Shown here piece by piece: positions 53,701 through 61,146 of a DNA stretch of 62,888 bases. The translations under genes and the position numbers were made by a program. Every line of letters begins with the position of its first letter. Position 1 is the stretch's first letter. Origin of the DNA: an uncultured Mediterraneibacter sp. GTDB taxonomy: Bacteria > Bacillota > Clostridia > Lachnospirales > Lachnospiraceae. The stretch is taken from positions 1 to 62,888 of the forward strand of contig NZ_CAKRGI010000010.1 in the NCBI RefSeq assembly GCF_934330165.1, written 5' to 3'. Below the pieces are notes generated by a model. It did no database searches. It was not told the DNA's origin and saw nothing but the letters and a program-made list of their open reading frames with translations.

Positions 53701-55743
53701 TTTACTTCTCCGGAAGTGAAGACCGGTACCGTGGCGGGGGACGGAAGTCTGACCATTGACTACTACTATACGAGAAATGTGCATACCTTGACGCTGGTAG
53801 GAGTTAATGAGAGTGCTGACCAGGTGATGCAGGCAGCGTATGGCTACAAGATCCCGGCACCGTCCAGGAAAGGATATCTGTTCCGCGGCTGGTATACAGA
53901 CAGCGGATATACAGTTTCCCAGCCATCCGAAATGCCGGACAAGGATCTGACGGTCTATGCAAAATGGGAAGCAGGAACTGTCGGATACAAGGTAGAATAT
54001 CTCCAGGAAAAGCTGGATGGAACTTATGAGGTTGTAAAGCGTATATCCGGAAGTGGAAAAGCAGGAGAAACCGTAACACCGGAAGTAACAGAGACAGAAG
54101 GATTTGTATCCCCTGCACCTCAGACCGTACAGATTGCCGGAGACGGAACAACAACGGTTCGCTATGAATATCCGAGAGAGACTCACACATTTACATTTAA
54201 GATGGGTTACACAGAGGACGGACAGGAAAAGACAGAAGTGCGAAGCGGCAAATTTGGTTCAGCGGTTGAAGCACCGACACCGGTTCGTACAGGATATACG
54301 TTCACAGGCTGGGAAAGAACAGGCGGCAGCGGAGGCGTTGACGAAATCATGCCTGCAGAGGATAAGACCTTTACAGCACAGTGGGTAGTGAATAAGCATA
54401 AAGTGATATTTATCACAGATGCGACAGAAAGTATTACAGTTGATTATGGCGCAGAGATTCCGAAGCAGGCAACACCGGAGAAAGACGGTTATGAATTTAC
54501 AGGCTGGGATAAAGCCATTGCGAAGACGATGCCGGACGAAGATCTTGTCTACAGGGCAACGTGGAAAAAACTGGTCTACACGATCAAGTATAATCTGGAT
54601 GGTGGAACGGCAGTGAATCCGACAAGCTACAGTGTGGACAGCGGTCCGATCAAACTGAAAGCACCGACCCGTCCGGGTTATACCTTTACAGGATGGAGAG
54701 ATGAAGATAAGAAGAAAGTCAGCATGGATGTCTATCTTGAGCCGGGATCGATCGGAGATCATACCTATACGGCACTTTGGAAAAAGATCACTTATACGAT
54801 CAAGTTTGTGAAAGATCCGGGAGGAACAACGAAATCCACTCCGTCCATGCAGGTAGAATACAGCACAAGAACGAAGCTGAATAAAAACGGGTTTGAAAAA
54901 CCGGGTTATACGTTCAAAGGCTGGCGGACCTCTCTGAGTAAGAATGATGTGATCTATAAAGATCAGCAGCTCGTCAGTGCAAGTGACCTGTTCAAAGGAA
55001 CGGACAAGACAGAACTTATTTTGTATCCTGTATGGGAGGCCAACACTTATACGATCAGCTTTGATACAAAAGGCGGAGGTAAAGTGAACAGCGTTCAGTA
55101 CAAGTACATGAATGATTATAATCTTCCGATTCCGACCCGTTATGGATGCGTATTTGAGGGATGGGGACTTGAAAATAATGGTCTGGCAACTTATAAGCCG
55201 AAAAATAACAAAGTCAGCTTCAGAATGAAAGAGACGAAGAATCTGAAACTTTATGCAGTATGGAAAGCCAACAATAAATATTCTTACCGTGCGAGCAGAA
55301 AGTTCCTGGTCACAGACAGCAAGAACCAGGAAAATTATTTCAAGTTCTTTGTAAATGGAAACCAGACAAGCGACAAAGTGAATGGTGACAGTGACGGTTC
55401 ACGCAGATATAATATGAATATGACGGGACTGCATACAGTTCCGGTAAGTGAACAGTACAAGAACATGAAGGTGACAGTCAGCTTCAAGATCGAGAAAGTC
55501 AAAGATGGATATGCAGATCTTAAGACCTATTATTATGACAGAAACGGTAAAAAGATCGAATGGCATAAGGAAGTAGAAGATCTGAAAAAGAAGAACAATC
55601 AGACAGTGACCTACAGCTACAACCTGTATCATTCAGGCGGTATGAATGTCAGTGCTTTGGAGTTTGAATTTGATGCCCATGGTGCATTCGCTGACAGGTA
55701 TAATATCTGTGATCTGAAGATTGATGTAGAATTTAGCAAATAG
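47716..55743 (+). CDS. Giant secreted repeat protein (Flg_new/InlB B-repeat with MucBP-like modules)
   Basis: A 2675-residue exported protein. Signal peptide 1-26 (ending TAFA). Residues about 40-310 hold the first Listeria-Bacteroides repeats (GYEFGGWYDN...LYAKW). A long non-repeat region about 310-1150 contains segments rich in beta strands (EVRVDVNVDGKAVWKVWGIF) and may be the functional head. From about 1190 to 2090, seven units of about 137-142 residues alternate a Flg_new repeat (GWYTD...LYAKW) with a MucBP-like part (V-Y-LQ...PEVK...GFTSPE...YYYxR). About 2090-2520 are shorter repeats; the last 150 residues are a distinct beta domain. No sorting signal is present. GGAGGG precedes the ATG at 47716. 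It is probably a fibrous adhesin retained through partner proteins. Confidence 0.85.
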   Translation: MKKRLISMLLSAALFVTAVPMTAFAEGESSQTPVAQSEAAQETGIDYQTNGGKFAADYQAPDSYPAENLPTGEQITKAGYEFGGWYDNEELEGKAVTSLSTADHSGNVVLYAKWIERYYYVDIPQNVSADGGKVSITANAGGFYENDQVNVTVHSANEWQLKNGDQGLDYHLLLGEDGAILENDATVLGISAGEKKKQQDLYCEVTGTPKYTGRYTDELTFDVAFTETEYTINYEANGGTLYGDEKDENGAAVPVQTQVFPAGKTLNDLPVPGKKSSTFLGWCYDEACTQYVSRKDRLLSDVTLYASYTDSQALETVTMDTYARATDVAPDFTIQVTDKGQTMTTAQLLAACTIKNVTDSTETVTLNVTEGADHIFTVGHPTGWQPGCAYKLELKDDSLYFTGFDPTIREYDFTVYKEEVSNVELNDEIKYINTKDISDLTVNGRAAKSVSVAVMTIGMDGEVKEEGKETTGTFTYTKQKLKVGDQIAVYSGDVIPTMDMSVGADSDVSFFEITAVNGNQYTYRGSEAEDVLFVPDVLPLSADKDQDGQPDNNSVTVAISDLTFGDDEMSQALKLSSETTVDEGDYLALYTDVNSGVPVYGKITGVQISGQNYIIAYETVSQAAMQEAMDVYRTENVDGDELLEETDRDTLEEKIETQAADSGFTDVVVDQISQAAMETESFEELEKSLSEEMGADISVQSAGGIAAFAGASGSGQKRVEAQLESVKANLGTKLKHFDGNISGVHLGLEIGVKITIHVGTKADIEILITATFEQEVRVDVNVDGKAVWKVWGIFPYIADYRVTASLELYEYTGIGLNVRFKTAEQGSNFENNKLQSGVNKITEELKSMMENGTDYISDKSPFAGSLGNDEGSEDEISVSKSLAERYSEMLEDEADWVEIYNCNLLDQHIRVLLIIDIEVQVEFVVSANMNISLGMTYWYKNAKRYVFCLKVMDRSATSDTIDLCEEEYEFTVYAMGTLGLRAGVRLTVRVGLLSTKLASVGISAEVGGYAQVWGYLYYELKYTASTGRQSRAMGAVYLEIGIYLEIKFQAQALANAFTYSPTLYENQWPLYKVGTLENVMDFAYPQSDVKEIRMKRDVHSVRLPDDYFRMQYMDMKQGLNEGKYFEKIYEDDPKYFSIVMTNPAFSYDAETNVVSVNPGSEPQQDGEMIITWKNQEGSFNTKPITRRITLHWDELRDGYYIVFNSNGGSVVDTINGKYNTPIEAPAAPVRLGYKFAGWYADEELTIPYTIPSKMPDDDAVVYAKWDAADVDYTVTEYVEGTNGVYEAQTPVTYKAKTGSQASPVPAEKEGFRTPPQLTETVKADGSTAFSYYYARKSYTEKFISDGEVISEGSYKYGTMMPTPAVYLPGYEFAGWEPEVPETVPDGDGVYTAKWTASDGIPYVVKYYVQDPDTDNYELSEIETLTGTTGSEVTAPDAGYDTVIYHLNGTLPKGTVKADGSLVLKVYYDLNSYTLTYDAKGGTVDEAETTARPGEKIAIPVPERDGYIFEGWYTDEAYENTFDETMPGHDLTVYAKWKEIEVNYTVRYLLQTVDCDGYTVTDEEVLSAPVGTTVTPKVKDYIGFTAPEPRKAEVLGDGSLVVEYRYERNCYLLNLAIFEKEIMHGEAYYGAPIMEIPENPGYIFGGWYTANDFLTRFTGTMPARDLDLYAKWTPTEVEYRVWYYLQDVPMLDNPDYVLTEEETLKALAGSEVTPQPKEFEGFTTPEPQTQMVWGDGGMVVAYRYDRKSYEVTYVQNNGQEDAVMQMPYGSELFFVPTQIGYAFAGWYTDAALTQPLEESTMPAHELKLYAKWEIGKKAYQVNHYLENEDVPGGYELIAAENFTGTFGEDVTPEVKAFTGFTSPETQTVNLSMTEETEIVNYYYARNKYSVRIDRNDGTEVTQEMLPYDKRIEERPYRDGYTFAGWYTDAELTQPFAGKVPAGNISLYGKWEVQQVRYIVNHYQQNVEGEDYTLAETEGFNAETDTTVTPEVKQYDGFTSPEVKTGTVAGDGSLTIDYYYTRNVHTLTLVGVNESADQVMQAAYGYKIPAPSRKGYLFRGWYTDSGYTVSQPSEMPDKDLTVYAKWEAGTVGYKVEYLQEKLDGTYEVVKRISGSGKAGETVTPEVTETEGFVSPAPQTVQIAGDGTTTVRYEYPRETHTFTFKMGYTEDGQEKTEVRSGKFGSAVEAPTPVRTGYTFTGWERTGGSGGVDEIMPAEDKTFTAQWVVNKHKVIFITDATESITVDYGAEIPKQATPEKDGYEFTGWDKAIAKTMPDEDLVYRATWKKLVYTIKYNLDGGTAVNPTSYSVDSGPIKLKAPTRPGYTFTGWRDEDKKKVSMDVYLEPGSIGDHTYTALWKKITYTIKFVKDPGGTTKSTPSMQVEYSTRTKLNKNGFEKPGYTFKGWRTSLSKNDVIYKDQQLVSASDLFKGTDKTELILYPVWEANTYTISFDTKGGGKVNSVQYKYMNDYNLPIPTRYGCVFEGWGLENNGLATYKPKNNKVSFRMKETKNLKLYAVWKANNKYSYRASRKFLVTDSKNQENYFKFFVNGNQTSDKVNGDSDGSRRYNMNMTGLHTVPVSEQYKNMKVTVSFKIEKVKDGYADLKTYYYDRNGKKIEWHKEVEDLKKKNNQTVTYSYNLYHSGGMNVSALEFEFDAHGAFADRYNICDLKIDVEFSK

Positions 55744-55757
55744 CAGGAGGAGAACGC

Positions 55758-56255
55758 ATGAAAGAAAAGGCTGAAAAAAATAAATTACTGATCGGAATCA
55801 TTCTCGTTCTCTGTATCGTGATCCTTGGCGGAGTTATCTATTTTATGAAGCAGAAAGATCAGAATCCGGATTCGGCTTTTAAGCCGGATCTGGACTCCAA
55901 TGCAGCGGCAATGGAGCAGGGGGACGGAGAAGATGAGCCGGATGGAATCCGTATTCCGGGATATCCGTCCATCACGATTGATGCAGATACAACGGATGTA
56001 AAGATGAATCTGATGAATCCGGAAGGTAACCCATGTTATTTTACATTTGAGATCATTCTCAGTGACACCAATGAGACAATTTATACTTCCAAAATGGTAG
56101 AACCCGGAAAAGCGATCACCAACGTGACGTTGAAGCATGGACTGGAGGCAGGAGAATATCCGGCTGTGATCAGGATTACGACGGCATCCCTGGAGGATGG
56201 TTCGGCGATGAACGGAGCGAATGTGGAAACCACGCTGGTGGTACAACAACAGTAG
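55758..56255 (+). CDS. Membrane-anchored small protein of the surface locus
   Basis: A 165-residue protein: a basic N-terminus, one transmembrane helix (about 9-30), an acidic disordered linker (about 33-65) and an Ig-like beta-sandwich (about 66-165) built from DGIRIPGYPSITIDADTTDV, YFTFEIILSDTN and EYPAVIRITTASL. It starts 14 bp after the giant gene, with AGGAGG, so it is cotranscribed. Similar proteins seem to accompany Flg_new giants in Lachnospiraceae, which I state from general recollection and not from a search. It could tether or gate the giant protein at the membrane. Confidence 0.65.
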   Translation: MKEKAEKNKLLIGIILVLCIVILGGVIYFMKQKDQNPDSAFKPDLDSNAAAMEQGDGEDEPDGIRIPGYPSITIDADTTDVKMNLMNPEGNPCYFTFEIILSDTNETIYTSKMVEPGKAITNVTLKHGLEAGEYPAVIRITTASLEDGSAMNGANVETTLVVQQQ

Positions 56256-56267
56256 GGAGGGATGAGC

Positions 56268-56819
56268 ATGAAAAAGAAATGGATGATTGCCGTAGCTCTT
56301 CTGATGGTGGCAGGTGCAACGCAGGCGGTATCGGCAGCAGGAACGACCACGACAGGAACAGGCATGACGTGGACAACCGCAACAGACACAATTCCTGTGG
56401 TGGGAGCAGCCATGGCGGGGGCAACTTCTACGGCAGGTTCCACAACGGTAGGGGTGAATGTAGATCCGTCCTATACGGTGACGATCCCTGCAAATACAAA
56501 AGTAGAATTTAATGAGACAGATGCGGTTTATGGAACAATCCGGGTTGAAACTGCACAGTTGGACAGAGATAAATGTATCAAGGTGACGCTGAATTCTGAC
56601 AGGAAGTTAAAGGATAAGGATGACCCGGATAAGGTGATCCCTTATGAGATCTTAAGTCAGGAGAATCCTTTTACTGCAGCGTACTACACAGAAGCCGGAG
56701 AAGAGACACCGCTTACCATTGCAATTAAGAAAGAAAACTGGAATAAGGCATATGCAGGAACATATGCAGATACGGTGACTTTTACAGTATCTTATGTATC
56801 TTTGGATGAAGCGAGGTGA
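56268..56819 (+). CDS. Secreted beta-rich protein of the surface locus
   Basis: A 183-residue protein with a signal peptide (1-25, ending VSAA), a Thr/Gly-rich segment (about 26-60) and a compact beta domain (about 62-180): VNVDPSYTVTIPANTKVEFN, RVETAQLDRDKCIKVTLNSD and AGTYADTVTFTVSYV. The layout recalls small pilin-like or WxL-like proteins, but no WxL motif or pilin motif is present. GGGAGG at 56255-56260 fits the ATG at 56268 and not the one at 56262. It lies between the membrane-anchored and wall-anchored proteins and may bridge or polymerise. Confidence 0.6.
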   Translation: MKKKWMIAVALLMVAGATQAVSAAGTTTTGTGMTWTTATDTIPVVGAAMAGATSTAGSTTVGVNVDPSYTVTIPANTKVEFNETDAVYGTIRVETAQLDRDKCIKVTLNSDRKLKDKDDPDKVIPYEILSQENPFTAAYYTEAGEETPLTIAIKKENWNKAYAGTYADTVTFTVSYVSLDEAR

Positions 56820-56824
56820 GGCAG

Positions 56825-57463
56825 ATGAAAAGATTAACAGCAATTCTGATGGGGGTATGTGTGCTGCTGTCATGTCAGGGAGTTGTCTGGGCAGCAGACA
56901 GCACAGCCGGTTCTGATTCTCAGAGCGTGATCAGTACAACAGTTCCTGATGAGCATAAAGTGGAGATTGTGGGAGATCATGCTTATGTGGTTTTTGGGGA
57001 GGAGACAGAAGAGGAGGAAGAAGGTAATGAGCGGGAAGCCGGTGAGGAAAAAATATATCCGGTAAAGCGTTTCTCTGAACCTCAGTTTCAGATCTGTGCG
57101 GAAGATGGATGGAAGGTGACAAAAGTTCTGTTAAACGGGAACGATGTGACGGATCAGGTGAAAGAAGGAGTCATCACACTGCCTTCTGTATATGAAGATC
57201 AGATCCTGACACTTGAGACGGAAGAAATCAAGTCAGCCGATGAAAAGCCGGGGATAGAGAAACCAAAGCCTGGCACATCAGGAACAGATCAGAAAGGAAC
57301 AACATCAAAGGATCAGAAAAAAGGCTTTGAGAAAGTGAAAGATATTCTGTCGGCAAAGACCGGAGATATGGGGCAGCCGATAAAATATGTTGTGTTACTT
57401 CTTTTTGGTTCCGGACTGATCGGGATCGTTCTGATGCGGAGAAAAATTTTCGGAAGAAAATAA
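56825..57463 (+). CDS. Sortase-anchored protein of the surface locus
   Basis: A 212-residue protein: signal peptide (1-24), an acidic run (EETEEEEEGNEREAGEEK near 62-80), a small beta domain (about 80-135, KVTKVLLNGNDVTDQVKEGV), a Pro/Lys/Gly linker and a C-terminal sorting signal: SAKTGD, a hydrophobic span VVLLLFGSGLIGIVLM and the basic tail RRKIFGRK. A small beta unit with LNGNDVT occurs in other cell-wall proteins. It starts 5 bp after the previous stop with AGGTGAGG. It would be the wall-linked member of the locus. No sortase gene is in the window. Confidence 0.7.
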   Translation: MKRLTAILMGVCVLLSCQGVVWAADSTAGSDSQSVISTTVPDEHKVEIVGDHAYVVFGEETEEEEEGNEREAGEEKIYPVKRFSEPQFQICAEDGWKVTKVLLNGNDVTDQVKEGVITLPSVYEDQILTLETEEIKSADEKPGIEKPKPGTSGTDQKGTTSKDQKKGFEKVKDILSAKTGDMGQPIKYVVLLLFGSGLIGIVLMRRKIFGRK

Positions 57464-57495
57464 GCTGAAGAAAATCAGGAAAATATAATGTAAAT

Positions 57496-57519
57496 TGTAA
57501 AATGCAGTGTAAAATGCAG
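57496..57519 (+). repeat. Exact 12-bp tandem duplication
   Basis: TGTAAAATGCAG occurs twice head-to-tail between the surface locus and the tRNA promoter. Confidence 0.8.
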
Positions 57520-57530
57520 ATTAGAAAATC

Positions 57531-57582
57531 TTGACTTGAAAAATATATTTTGCTATAATACGGATGTTGCGAGTGCAACATC
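57531..57582 (+). promoter_or_regulatory. Promoter and leader hairpin of tRNA-Cys
   Basis: TTGACT (57531-57536), 17 bp, TATAAT (57554-57559). A perfect 8-bp hairpin GATGTTGC-GAGT-GCAACATC (57563-57582) lies between the -10 box and the tRNA, so it would be at the start of the precursor. Confidence 0.8.
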
Positions 57583-57588
57583 TGTTAA

Positions 57589-57660
57589 GGCGCAGTAGCC
57601 AAGCGGTAAGGCGTGGGTCTGCAACACCCTGATGCACCGGTTCAAATCCGGTCTGCGCCT
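57589..57660 (+). tRNA. tRNA-Cys (anticodon GCA)
   Basis: A 72-nt gene. Acceptor stem GGCGCAG (57589-57595) pairs with CTGCGCC (57653-57659), discriminator U at 57660. The anticodon loop CTGCAAC holds GCA, and the T arm is CCGG-TTCAAAT-CCGG. The CCA end is not encoded. A promoter (57531-57559) and terminator (57665-57706) flank it, so it is a single-gene unit. Confidence 0.96.
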
Positions 57661-57664
57661 CTTA

Positions 57665-57706
57665 AAAAAGATTCCCGGAAACGGTTTGTTTCCGGGAATC
57701 TTTTTT
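57665..57706 (+). terminator. Terminator of tRNA-Cys, bidirectional
   Basis: An almost perfect 18-bp stem, AAAAAGATTCCCGGAAAC with GTTTCCGGGAATCTTTTTT. The A and T runs flank it on both sides, so it also serves the minus-strand Stealth gene that ends at 57716. Confidence 0.92.
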
Positions 57707-57715
57707 GTGGCTGCA

Positions 57716-58732
57716 TTAACGTTCAAAAGAAGAAGGATTCGGTAAAATATGTTCACAAGCTGTCTGAATTTCTTCCTTTACTTTCAGAAAAGGAATTTCT
57801 TTATTACTGTCGTTCATACAGACAATAGGACTTTTCTGATGGATGATGGTATCGATCAGGGTGGAATTGGTCTCCGCAAGATTAAAATAACGGCAAAGCT
57901 TTTTTACATTTTTCGGAACAAAATTTCCGCTTAATTTCTGATATTCCCGGAGCACATACTGACTGACATCCTCTCTGTGGCGGAAAGGATGAGAACATAC
58001 CTGATCCAGATATTCTCCTTCCAGATTCCAGAGCGTTTCATAGGTACTCTTTTTTAACGGAGAAGGGCCGTGGACGGTATAAAAGCCTGTAAACCGTGGA
58101 AACATAATCTCCAGAAAATTATAGAAAAAGTACATAAGAGGATAACCAATGTGAAAATAAGCTCCCGGCTGCTTTTTCATATTCTGGCGTTTGTCAAAAT
58201 ATTTGGCGAGAAGCATGGCATTGTTCAGGTAGATATACGGCATAGTTGTATCGTCTACATTGGTTACATCTGGCTGCAGTGCAAGCATATCAACTGGCTT
58301 CCCGTCTATGAAAAAGTTGGTCGGCTTCAGCGGTCTTAGCAGGAGCATATCATCATTGAAATAGATAAAATTTTCCGACAAACCCTCAATACGGTGAAAA
58401 TTCCATTCAATCGGATGACTGCTAAAGGTTGGAAGGTATTTTGCAGGAATAAAGTCTTCATGGTTTACAATATGTAATTTCGGATTACTGGAATCCAGCC
58501 ATTCAGGCAAATGACCGAAAGTCACAAAATGGATCTTATGAACCCATGAAGCAAATTTCTCAATACTCCGGAACCAGTAACGCATCAGATCCCAGTCCCG
58601 GTATCGTTCTTCCCGGTCATCACAGTTGACAGATAATCCCTGCTGTACCATACGTTCCTTTTTCTTGTCGTGCCATATGGGATCCGCTCCATCTACCCAG
58701 GCTAATACAATATCTATTTTTTCAGTCTTCAT
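57716..58732 (-). CDS. Stealth-family capsular polysaccharide phosphotransferase
   Basis: A 338-residue Stealth protein with all conserved regions: CR1 DIVLAWVDGADPIW at the N-terminus, CR2 RDWDLMRYWFRSIEKFASWV to ENFIYFNDDMLLL, CR3 in the middle (around HGPSPLKKSTYETLW) and CR4 near PIVCMND. Relatives transfer hexose-1-phosphate or GlcNAc-1-phosphate to build phospho-sugar polymers of capsules or teichoic-acid-like glycans. It lies 6 bp after the GT2 gene on the same strand, so the two act in one glycan pathway. Length typical. Confidence 0.92.
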   Translation of the reverse strand: MKTEKIDIVLAWVDGADPIWHDKKKERMVQQGLSVNCDDREERYRDWDLMRYWFRSIEKFASWVHKIHFVTFGHLPEWLDSSNPKLHIVNHEDFIPAKYLPTFSSHPIEWNFHRIEGLSENFIYFNDDMLLLRPLKPTNFFIDGKPVDMLALQPDVTNVDDTTMPYIYLNNAMLLAKYFDKRQNMKKQPGAYFHIGYPLMYFFYNFLEIMFPRFTGFYTVHGPSPLKKSTYETLWNLEGEYLDQVCSHPFRHREDVSQYVLREYQKLSGNFVPKNVKKLCRYFNLAETNSTLIDTIIHQKSPIVCMNDSNKEIPFLKVKEEIQTACEHILPNPSSFER

Positions 58733-58738
58733 AAATAA

Positions 58739-59746
58739 TCACCTCTTACAATAAATTGTTCCAAATAAAATTAAAAATATTTCAAGATGCCGGAAAACAA
58801 GAAATGTCTTTGCTTTTGCAAAAAGTCCGCCTTCTTTCAGAATATAAAATCGTTTATAATAGTCAATCCGAAACTCTTTTCTGGCAGACTGTAAAATCCG
58901 GTATTTTTCTTTTAAAGAAAGAGTGCAGGAAGGGAGACAGAGGTTATAAACCAGAGAGGCATAACAATCTACATATTTCTGAGACATAATCTCATCCATT
59001 TCCGTTGGTGTCAGTTCCAGAGATTCCAGAAAATGGCGGGTTTCCCTGAAATTACACCGATAGCATTCAGCCAGTTTCGGCTGCCAGCGGTATGCGGCAG
59101 ATCCGGCACGGACATTATAGTGATAATCAGCATTTGCAGAAAAGTAATAGGTCAGGGCTTTCGAAAGTGCCTGCATAACAAATACCGCATCTTCTGCATA
59201 GGGAAGAGTTGGATTGAAGTGAAGATCTGAGATCAATTCTCTGGTAAAAATATAGCTGAATACATTGACATTCAGATTCCCTCTTTGTGCCAAAATATAT
59301 TCTTTCATCTGCTTTTTGGAAAGAACTCCTTCAAAGGGTGGAATTCCTTTAAGCGAAGAGGAAACTTTTCCGTCTTTCCAGACATCTTTTTTAAATCCGT
59401 GATACAGTACATCCGTCTGTCCGGTTTGGATTTCTTTTATGCATTCATCCAGCAGGGCCGGTTCGAGTAAGTCATCTGCATCTGCAAAAGTAATATACTT
59501 TCCAGCAGCAAGAGCCAGTCCGGCATTTCGTGCGCTGGAAACTCCCTGGTTTTTCTGATGGATTACCCTGATACGGGAATCTTTTTCTGCAAATATATCA
59601 CAGATCTGTTCACTTCCATCGGTAGAACCATCATCGATCAAAATAAGCTCAAAATCACCAAAAGACTGTGCCAGGATACTTTTTATACATGAGGCAAGAT
59701 AAGGTTTTACCTGATAGACAGGCATGATAACAGTTAACAGTGGCAT
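58739..59746 (-). CDS. GT2-family glycosyltransferase
   Basis: A 335-residue GT-A glycosyltransferase. It starts LTVIMPVYQVKPYLASCIKS, followed by ELILIDDGSTDGSEQICD (UDP-binding) and the DXD-type motif YITFADADDLLEP near residue 95. The C-terminal third is amphipathic with a positively charged end, suggesting membrane association. It probably adds a sugar to the same surface polysaccharide as the neighbouring Stealth protein. The ATG has AAAGGATAAATAAGTT upstream. Confidence 0.9.
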   Translation of the reverse strand: MPLLTVIMPVYQVKPYLASCIKSILAQSFGDFELILIDDGSTDGSEQICDIFAEKDSRIRVIHQKNQGVSSARNAGLALAAGKYITFADADDLLEPALLDECIKEIQTGQTDVLYHGFKKDVWKDGKVSSSLKGIPPFEGVLSKKQMKEYILAQRGNLNVNVFSYIFTRELISDLHFNPTLPYAEDAVFVMQALSKALTYYFSANADYHYNVRAGSAAYRWQPKLAECYRCNFRETRHFLESLELTPTEMDEIMSQKYVDCYASLVYNLCLPSCTLSLKEKYRILQSARKEFRIDYYKRFYILKEGGLFAKAKTFLVFRHLEIFLILFGTIYCKR

Positions 59747-59768
59747 AACTTATTTATCCTTTCTTTTT

Positions 59769-60158
59769 CTAACGTAGACATAAAATAGTATGAACTAATT
59801 TGTATGGAAATAAATTGAACCGGTATAGAAGCAGCGTTACTTTCGCTTTTGGGGAGTGAAGTAAAGGCAGTACGTCATGAAAATACTTTTTGATCCGTGA
59901 TCTTAACACAGAGTCAGCATGTTCATATTCCAGATAATACCGTTCTACGCTTGCGATCAGACGCAGCAGAGTATCTTCGGTCATAAAAGAATTGCTCTTT
60001 TCCAAAAAGAAATCTAACCGTTCAAAGCAGGCTTCAATATAATCCCGTTTTTTCTTCGGGCTGTTGATGCCGGTAATCCAATTATTAAATCCAAGTATAC
60101 CATATTTGACATTCAAATTGAAAAATTTGTCCATATTTGCATAAAAAAATCTATCCAT
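59769..60158 (-). pseudogene. C-terminal remnant of a glycosyltransferase-like gene
   Basis: The frame reads as a polar, helical C-terminal region ending in LYRFNLFPYKLVHTILCL, the kind of amphipathic end found on GT2 enzymes. The N-terminal GT-A domain is missing: an ATG at 60158 has no ribosome site, and further upstream the frame runs into the terminator of the FNT gene. Its stop is 22 bp before the intact GT2 gene. It is most likely a decayed relative or duplicate of that gene. If it were expressed it would be a 129-residue fragment. Confidence 0.45.
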
Positions 60159-60215
60159 AGAATTTGAAATAGATGGAAATCGAGCAGGCTGAAAGCTGCT
60201 TGATATTATGCAACA

Positions 60216-60262
60216 GAAAAAGGAGACTCTGCTCACAATATTTTCGTGAAAGATTCTCCTTT
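60216..60262 (-). terminator. Intrinsic terminator of the FNT gene
   Basis: On the minus strand AAAGGAGAATCT pairs with AGAGTCTCCTTT with a wobble, followed by more T. Confidence 0.7.
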
Positions 60263-60294
60263 ACCGTTTCCAAATCCAGTATTCAATTTCTAAA

Positions 60295-61131
60295 TCAATT
60301 CCATTTTTTCTTATAGATCAGGTAGAGTGGAAGTCCGACACACAACATACCACCAATCATATTTCCCAGAGTAACCGGGATAAAATTCTGAAGACTGTGC
60401 AGAGGTGTCAGTGTAGCGATCTGTTCCGCAGTCAGTCCGTAAGCATCCTGTGCCTTTGCAACATAATCCGGGTTCATGGAAGCCATAATACCGGCAGGAA
60501 TATAGAACATATTAGCAACGCAGTGTTCAAAACCGCCTACAACGAAAGCACAGATTGGGAAGAAAATTGCCCATACCTTGCCGGCAATATCTCTTGCAGA
60601 AGTCGCCATCAATACTGCAAGGCAGACAAGAATATTGCATAAAATACCGGAGGTAATGCCCTGTACCGGTGAGATAGCAATCTTGCTGACTGCAACTTTG
60701 ATCGTATAAGCACCGAGAAGACCACCGGAGTAATTTAAGTTTCCACTGAAGACGATCAGTACGTCTACACAGAGAGCACCGATCAGATTGCTGAAAAAGA
60801 CGATAACAAGGTCACGGAACAGTCCGCCCCAGGTCACCCGTTTATCAAATACATCCATAATAATAAGACAGTTTCCGGTAAAAAGCTCTCCACCTAAGAA
60901 GACGATCAGCATCAGACCGACCGGAAAGATCACTCCAGCCAATGCTCTTGCAACCCCGACATTTTCTACAGCGTGTGCCGCGGTGCTGCTTGTAGCACCG
61001 CCCAGTGCGATAAAGACACCTGCCATAATACCGAGAAGGATCATTTTTCCAACGGGGAGTTTCGTTTTGTTTTCACATGCTTTGATACTTAGATCAATTA
61101 CTTCGGCCGGAGTATTAAAATGATTTTCCAT
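60295..61131 (-). CDS. Formate/nitrite transporter (FNT) family channel
   Basis: A 278-residue FocA/NirC-type pentameric channel for formate, nitrite or related monovalent anions. Hallmarks: the N-terminal helix (FNTPAEVIDLSIKA), GGELFTGNCLIIMD near residue 90, and FEHCVANMFYIP near 205 with the central pore histidine. Six membrane helices fit the family. A formate channel suits a fermentative anaerobe. The ATG at 61131 is preferred over 61146 because GAGGA lies 9 bp upstream. The promoter is on the minus strand: TTGAAA (61208-61203), 17 bp, TAAAAT (61185-61180). Confidence 0.92.
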   Translation of the reverse strand: MENHFNTPAEVIDLSIKACENKTKLPVGKMILLGIMAGVFIALGGATSSTAAHAVENVGVARALAGVIFPVGLMLIVFLGGELFTGNCLIIMDVFDKRVTWGGLFRDLVIVFFSNLIGALCVDVLIVFSGNLNYSGGLLGAYTIKVAVSKIAISPVQGITSGILCNILVCLAVLMATSARDIAGKVWAIFFPICAFVVGGFEHCVANMFYIPAGIMASMNPDYVAKAQDAYGLTAEQIATLTPLHSLQNFIPVTLGNMIGGMLCVGLPLYLIYKKKWN

Positions 61132-61146
61132 CTGTAAATTCCTCAT

